Shown: positions 34,631 through 38,403 of the stretch, one piece after another
How the letters are laid out: every line of letters begins with the position of its first letter
Numbering within the stretch: position 1 is the first letter of the stretch
Source of the DNA: Rhizobiaceae bacterium
Lineage (GTDB): Bacteria; Pseudomonadota; Alphaproteobacteria; Rhizobiales; Rhizobiaceae
Direction of reading: 5' to 3'
DNA: 38,403 nt
Assembly: GCA_017643495.1 (NCBI GenBank)
Contig: JAEPNK010000006.1
Location: 1-38,403 of the forward strand
Translations under genes and position numbers: made by a program
The notes under the pieces: generated by a model
The model's input: only the letters and a program-made list of their open reading frames with translations
Databases searched by the model: none
What the model was told of the DNA's origin: nothing

Positions 34631-34638
34631 GGCAAAGA

Positions 34639-35937
34639 ATGCAAGAGACACGTTTTTCCGGCGATTTCAAAACCACACCCTATTGGCAGGACATCGCACC
34701 AAGGGTTGAACTTCCCGATACACCGTTACCGGAAGAAACCGACATTCTTGTCATTGGTGGCGGATATACCGGCCTCAATGCGGCATTGCAGACAGCACGG
34801 GAAGGTTTGGGAACGCTCGTGCTTGACGCCGAACATCCGGGCTGGGGATGCAGCATGCGCAATGGTGGCCAACTTTCAACAAGCCTCAAACCTTCCCATT
34901 CCCAACTTGTACGCCGGTATGGCGAGGAACTCGCGACCCAGCTATGTCTGGAAGGACAAGCCTCGCTTGACTATATGCACGATCTTGCAAAACAGGATGG
35001 CCTCGAGCTCGGCTTGCGTGAAACCGGACGCTTTCACGGAGTGCACAAGCCCCATCTTTACAACAGGCTGGCAAAGGAATGTGAAGAAGGGCATCCGGTC
35101 TGGAACACTGACTGCTTCATGGTTCCCAAATCCGAAATGGCTGGTGAACTGGATACCGACGCCTATCATGGCGGCATTGTATATCCGCACCATTGCAGCA
35201 TAGACGTTGCCAAATACCTGCCTTCCCTGCTCAAAACGGTTCTTGATTATGGCGCCGCCGTAAAGGGAAACTGCAAGGTTGTGAGCATTGAACGCAATGC
35301 GGTAGGTTTCACGGTCTTGACGACACAGGGACAGGTCAAGGCCGGAAAGATAATCCTTGCCACCAACGGATATTCAGGTGCGCTGTCCCCATGGCACCAG
35401 AGACGTATAATTCCGATCGGCTCCTATGTGATCGCAACCGAGGAATTGCCGCGAAAGCTTGTTGACCGGCTCTTCCCTACAGACCGGGTTCTGTCAGACA
35501 CCCGAAAGCTGGTATATTATTATCGCCTGACTCCCGACCGCAAACGTGTACTGTTCGGCGGGCGCGTCTCCCTCAATGAAACCGATCCGCGAAACAGTGC
35601 ACTGAAACTCCATCGTGACCTGGTAGCGCTGTTTCCGGAACTGGGGGCTACCAAAATCAGTCATGGCTGGATGGGCTTTGTCGGATATACGTTCGACACG
35701 CTCGCTCACAGCGGCGAAGACAAGGGGCTCTATTTTGCCGGCGGTTATTGCGGTTCAGGGGTTGGCATGGCGAGCTATCTGGGCATGAGGATCGGGCAGA
35801 AGGCTGCCGGCAGGGAAAAGACGGCCTCGGCCTTTGAACGTATCCCTTACCCTACCCGTCCGCTTTATTACGGAAACCCCTGGTTTCTGGCGCCATCTGT
35901 TCTGGTTTACAGGTTCCGCGACCGTTTCGGCATCTGA
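34639..35937 (+). CDS. FAD-dependent amine oxidase/oxidoreductase (DAO family, PuuB-like)
   Basis: A 432-residue member of the D-amino-acid oxidase-like superfamily. The N-terminus [49 protein letters not shown] is the pattern of gamma-glutamylputrescine oxidase-like proteins, with the FAD motif [24 protein letters not shown] and the late [24 protein letters not shown] complete the family features. It would oxidise the C-N bond of an amine, releasing an aldehyde and ammonia or amine. I chose the ATG at 34639, with TGAGG about 7 bases before; a GTG at 34627 overlaps the GMC stop. Last gene of the operon; substrate fits with the polyamine-type importer. Confidence 0.9.
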   Translation: MQETRFSGDFKTTPYWQDIAPRVELPDTPLPEETDILVIGGGYTGLNAALQTAREGLGTLVLDAEHPGWGCSMRNGGQLSTSLKPSHSQLVRRYGEELATQLCLEGQASLDYMHDLAKQDGLELGLRETGRFHGVHKPHLYNRLAKECEEGHPVWNTDCFMVPKSEMAGELDTDAYHGGIVYPHHCSIDVAKYLPSLLKTVLDYGAAVKGNCKVVSIERNAVGFTVLTTQGQVKAGKIILATNGYSGALSPWHQRRIIPIGSYVIATEELPRKLVDRLFPTDRVLSDTRKLVYYYRLTPDRKRVLFGGRVSLNETDPRNSALKLHRDLVALFPELGATKISHGWMGFVGYTFDTLAHSGEDKGLYFAGGYCGSGVGMASYLGMRIGQKAAGREKTASAFERIPYPTRPLYYGNPWFLAPSVLVYRFRDRFGI

Positions 35938-35977
35938 TCAAAAAGCATTACCAGCTACCAGGTACCAGGTACCCGAA

Positions 35978-36006
35978 TGCGAAAGGCCCACTAAAGGCCT
36001 TTCGCA
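35978..36006. terminator. Bidirectional hairpin between convergent genes
   Basis: TGCGAAAGGCC and GGCCTTTCGCA form an 11-base-pair stem with a 7-base loop in the 78-base gap between the amine oxidase and the convergent MBL-fold gene. There is no long T-run on either side, so termination is probable but not certain. Beside it lies ACCAGGT repeated twice (35956-35969). Confidence 0.6.
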
Positions 36007-36015
36007 ACAAATGGA

Positions 36016-36999
36016 TCACGTGGTTTGGGCATTGTGGCCAAAATACATGAATTCCTTGTTCATGCCGGAAATTTCGGCTGTATCCAGTTGCATGTTGGCA
36101 CTGTCCAGCATCTTGTAGCTTTTCTGCGCCTTCACCCATTCATCAGCAGGCGCAAGCGTTGACAGCGTATAAGTGGTGGTTTCATTGAGATAGTGGGTGG
36201 GAATAACGACCTTGGGCTTCAGCTTGTCAACGATTGCATCCGCCTGTTCGTATGACAGGATGTGTTGCGAACCATCAACCGGTATTGTCAGCACATCAAT
36301 CTGGCCGATGGCATCCCAGAATTCAGGAGCAGGATCAGGACGGTTGTCACCCCATATCAGTGTTCTGATGCCTCCGGTTTCAATCACATATACCACCATG
36401 TCCATATGCCCCACATTGTTTGGAGCACATGCTTCAACCCCGAATTCCTTCAGGGCATTTGTCCAGTTGTACCAGCCCGGTGCAACACAGGCATGTTTGT
36501 CTGCAAATCCCGTAATCTTGAGGTCGGCAAATTCAAACGTGCCAACCATCCGGTCGAGCACCATTGTCGATACGGGGCGATCAATCGCATCATGGTCAAA
36601 ATGGGTGTGCGTTGACATGGTGATATCAACAGGTGTCTCGGCAAACTTCTGCTTGAACCACAACCCCCAGGCTCCGGAAGGGTCATCACGCCAGGGATCA
36701 ACCATGATCGATGCGCCACCCGGCGAGGTGATCTTGAAGGCACAGTGTCCGTAGTAATCAATGCCTACTGCCCCTTCTGAAAATGCAGTCTTGTTCTGCA
36801 ACTCAATGACATGGTTGTTGTTGCCGGGTTGCGTCCAATCGGTTGACTGCGCCTTTGCATCCGTTGTCCCCAACAATGAGGTTGCCGTGCCAACACCGGC
36901 AGCTCCTGCCGCCATGAAGAATGACCGACGCGACAAGCCCGGGGCAAGTTCGTCAACCTTGCCGTCCAGCCTGACCGGTTTTAAATCCTTCTTTTCCAT
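36016..36999 (-). CDS. Tat-exported metallo-beta-lactamase-fold hydrolase (UlaG-like)
   Basis: A 327-residue protein with a long N-terminal stretch and a twin-arginine signal (LSRRSFFMAAGAAGVGTATSLLG, RR at 24-25, cleavage probably after TDAKA at about residue 50), so it should be folded with its metals before export to the periplasm. The MBL metal motif is THTHFDHDA (H131, H133, D135, H136), with H198 (VGHMD), D218 (GDNR) and H269 (PTHY) as later ligands, fitting a di-metal hydrolase of the UlaG/YcfU type. Substrate is unknown. Convergent with the amine oxidase gene and downstream of the LuxR regulator, 113 bases away. Confidence 0.88.
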   Translation of the reverse strand: MEKKDLKPVRLDGKVDELAPGLSRRSFFMAAGAAGVGTATSLLGTTDAKAQSTDWTQPGNNNHVIELQNKTAFSEGAVGIDYYGHCAFKITSPGGASIMVDPWRDDPSGAWGLWFKQKFAETPVDITMSTHTHFDHDAIDRPVSTMVLDRMVGTFEFADLKITGFADKHACVAPGWYNWTNALKEFGVEACAPNNVGHMDMVVYVIETGGIRTLIWGDNRPDPAPEFWDAIGQIDVLTIPVDGSQHILSYEQADAIVDKLKPKVVIPTHYLNETTTYTLSTLAPADEWVKAQKSYKMLDSANMQLDTAEISGMNKEFMYFGHNAQTT

Positions 37000-37086
37000 T
37001 TTCCTTCTCCCTCTTGATTACCCGCGTGATTGCGGCACATACAGGGTATGGGAAAAACGGGCGAACTTAGCCCCTAGAAGAATACG

Positions 37087-37111
37087 GGGGAAACATGGGG
37101 TATTTCCCCAT
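37087..37111 (-). other. Alternative hairpins in the gap between the LuxR and MBL genes
   Basis: ATGGGG/CCCCAT (37095-37111) and GGGGAAA/TTTCCCC (37087-37109) are mutually exclusive stems. They lie right after the LuxR-type stop at 37113 and upstream of the MBL gene. They could be a terminator without a T-run, or an operator; no more can be said. Confidence 0.4.
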
Positions 37112-37112
37112 A

Positions 37113-38075
37113 TCAGTTCAGGGATGTCAGGTGTTGCCTGAGGTTGGTCTTCCGGTTTCGCAACCCAAGCTTCCTGCGAATATTGTTACGGTGGAAATCA
37201 ACCGTGCTGGTCCCCCGCGACAGGGTTGAGGCAATTTCCTTCGTTGTCCGGCCATGCAGTATCATTTGCATCACTTCCGCTTCGGTGGGGGTAAGCCTTT
37301 CCATCGCCTCCGCCATTCGTGACGACAGCGACGAAGTGATGTCTTTCAGGTTTCTTTCCACGAGTTCCAGATAGGAGCTTTGCAATTGCTGGTCTGCATC
37401 AAGGTGCCGCAGCTTGCTGATATGTGGAAGCACCAGTCCCCTAATCTGACCCAGAATGCGTTTTTCAACTTCATTTTTTGATGTTTCGACATTCTCAAGA
37501 AGAATTCGCAGAGCCGTATTGGCGTCCTCAAGGGCCTGGGTTCGTTCTTTGATGGTAGTTTCCCGGTTTTCAACGGTCTTGCGAAGTTCGGATTGGGCAA
37601 GCTTGCGGGTTTCCACTTCCTGCAGCATGGCCAAATCATCTTCAACAACGCGACCAAATTCCTGCAAGCCTTTCCGAAACATCATGGCCCGCTTGTTTCT
37701 TTTCCGGTCCAGCACACAGATCGTTCCGAAGAGTTCTCCATCCGGCCATTTCAACGGGTACCCGACGTAAAACGTCATGCCGAACTCAAGGTCTTCGTTG
37801 TCATGCCATGCCGGATCGCACTTGGCATCTTCCACCACCAGTTCACCATCATTACTGATCACGCCGAAACAATAGAGTTTCTCATGAAGGTGGTAGTTCT
37901 GTCCCGGGCTGTAGGGATTGTCATCACCTTCGCTTGAAACTGCAACGGAATGGTCCGGTACATTCGTGCGCATGATCAGGGCCGCCGGAACATCAGCGAG
38001 TTCGGAAATCAGGTCGACCACGCGTTGCCATTTTACAAGCATCCCGGTTGTTATCCGGGGTTTTGCACCTGTCAT
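37113..38075 (-). CDS. GAF-domain LuxR-family transcriptional regulator
   Basis: About 320 residues. A GAF sensor domain (about 13-150; VDLISELADVPAALIMRT, YPLKWPDGELFGTICVLD) is followed by a coiled-coil stretch (about 150-205), a helical dimerisation segment (GQIRGLVLPHISKLRHL) and a C-terminal LuxR helix-turn-helix (about 255-316; LTPTEAEVMQMILHGRTTKEIASTLSRGTSTVDFHRNNIRRKLGL). The domain combination resembles one-component regulators seen near respiratory or sulfur genes; the ligand is unknown. I chose the ATG at 38075 because GGGAGGTAG stands 7-8 bases before it. The frame remains open well upstream but without a site. It may control the downstream MBL gene (inference). Confidence 0.87.
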   Translation of the reverse strand: MTGAKPRITTGMLVKWQRVVDLISELADVPAALIMRTNVPDHSVAVSSEGDDNPYSPGQNYHLHEKLYCFGVISNDGELVVEDAKCDPAWHDNEDLEFGMTFYVGYPLKWPDGELFGTICVLDRKRNKRAMMFRKGLQEFGRVVEDDLAMLQEVETRKLAQSELRKTVENRETTIKERTQALEDANTALRILLENVETSKNEVEKRILGQIRGLVLPHISKLRHLDADQQLQSSYLELVERNLKDITSSLSSRMAEAMERLTPTEAEVMQMILHGRTTKEIASTLSRGTSTVDFHRNNIRRKLGLRNRKTNLRQHLTSLN

Positions 38076-38403
38076 GGTCTCTACCTCCCTCATCAAACCC
38101 AGCCCTGTACTCCTGCATACACTCCAGCCCTGTGATGTGCAGGCATTCATGTTCGCCATTTTTTGATAAACAGGCAAGATGGAAGTTGGGGATATGTTGT
38201 TTGAAGAGCATTCACAAATGCGGGCAATCGGGAGGCTGGATACCATAATAACAAGCACCGACGTATAAACCGCTGCAACACCCGGACAAGTAAAACGGGC
38301 AAAATACAAATAATTGGAATATCAGTGAAAAGTGGTGCCCCCACACGGGGTTCGGTTCCTATCCCAGGCCTCAAGCGACCTATCACATCCAACGATATCA
38401 ACA
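38076..38403. other. Right-edge non-coding region
   Basis: Contains no recognisable gene; the upstream extension of the regulator frame is not supported. The promoter for the regulator should lie here but I could not place it. A minus-strand frame open from the right edge ends near 38322 with no recognisable content; see the rejected list. Confidence 0.4.

Noticed and set aside
38322-38403. Minus-strand frame open from the right edge ending TTFH-stop, and a GGGGTTCGGTTCC-like stretch resembling a tRNA T-arm
   Set aside because: The frame is too short to identify, and the stretch does not complete a tRNA or tmRNA 3' end (no matching acceptor arm).

Overview
The window looks like a chromosomal segment of an alphaproteobacterium of moderate GC, probably Hyphomicrobiales or a relative (inference). 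The grounds are the rlmB / tRNA-Tyr / tRNA-Gly / tuf neighbourhood, the many amine, aromatic and organic-acid uptake and catabolism operons, and the MocR, IclR, PobR-type and TRAP-like/TTT gene content. No rRNA genes, CRISPR arrays, insertion sequences or prophage genes were seen, and every long reading frame is intact.

Left part (1-6.2 kb): the 5' end of tuf (EF-Tu) runs off the left edge. A soluble PAS histidine kinase and a single-domain response regulator follow, then a UPF0489-like protein. Next come tRNA-Gly(UCC) and tRNA-Tyr(GUA), read leftwards from one promoter, and rlmB reading the other way. A secreted Arg/Lys/His-rich protein and a bacterial voltage-gated sodium channel are divergent. 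The usual proteobacterial tRNA-Tyr/tRNA-Gly/tuf linkage is interrupted here by about 3 kb.

6.2-12.4 kb is a 4-hydroxybenzoate / beta-ketoadipate operon on the minus strand (pobA, a CoA-transferase pair, pcaF, pcaB) with a divergent AraC-family PobR-like regulator. It is followed by a two-gene RND efflux system (12.4-16.6 kb) and a tripartite tricarboxylate transporter tctC-tctB-tctA (16.8-19.8 kb). The latter is divergent from an SDR dehydrogenase and an NAD-dependent epimerase.

21.6-36 kb holds a ThDP-dependent decarboxylase-like enzyme with an IclR regulator, then an enolase-superfamily enzyme with an aldehyde dehydrogenase, divergent from a MocR-type regulator. Beyond it lies a six-gene plus-strand operon: polyamine-type ABC importer (binding protein, ATPase, two permeases), a GMC oxidoreductase and an amine-oxidase-like flavoprotein. 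The promoter regions on both sides of the MocR gene share a nine-base motif and an inverted partner at an identical 42-base offset. This suggests that the regulator controls both arms as one catabolic regulon, and it is the most interesting signal found here.

The right end carries a Tat-exported metallo-beta-lactamase-fold protein and a GAF-LuxR regulator, both read leftwards, and a 328-base non-coding edge.
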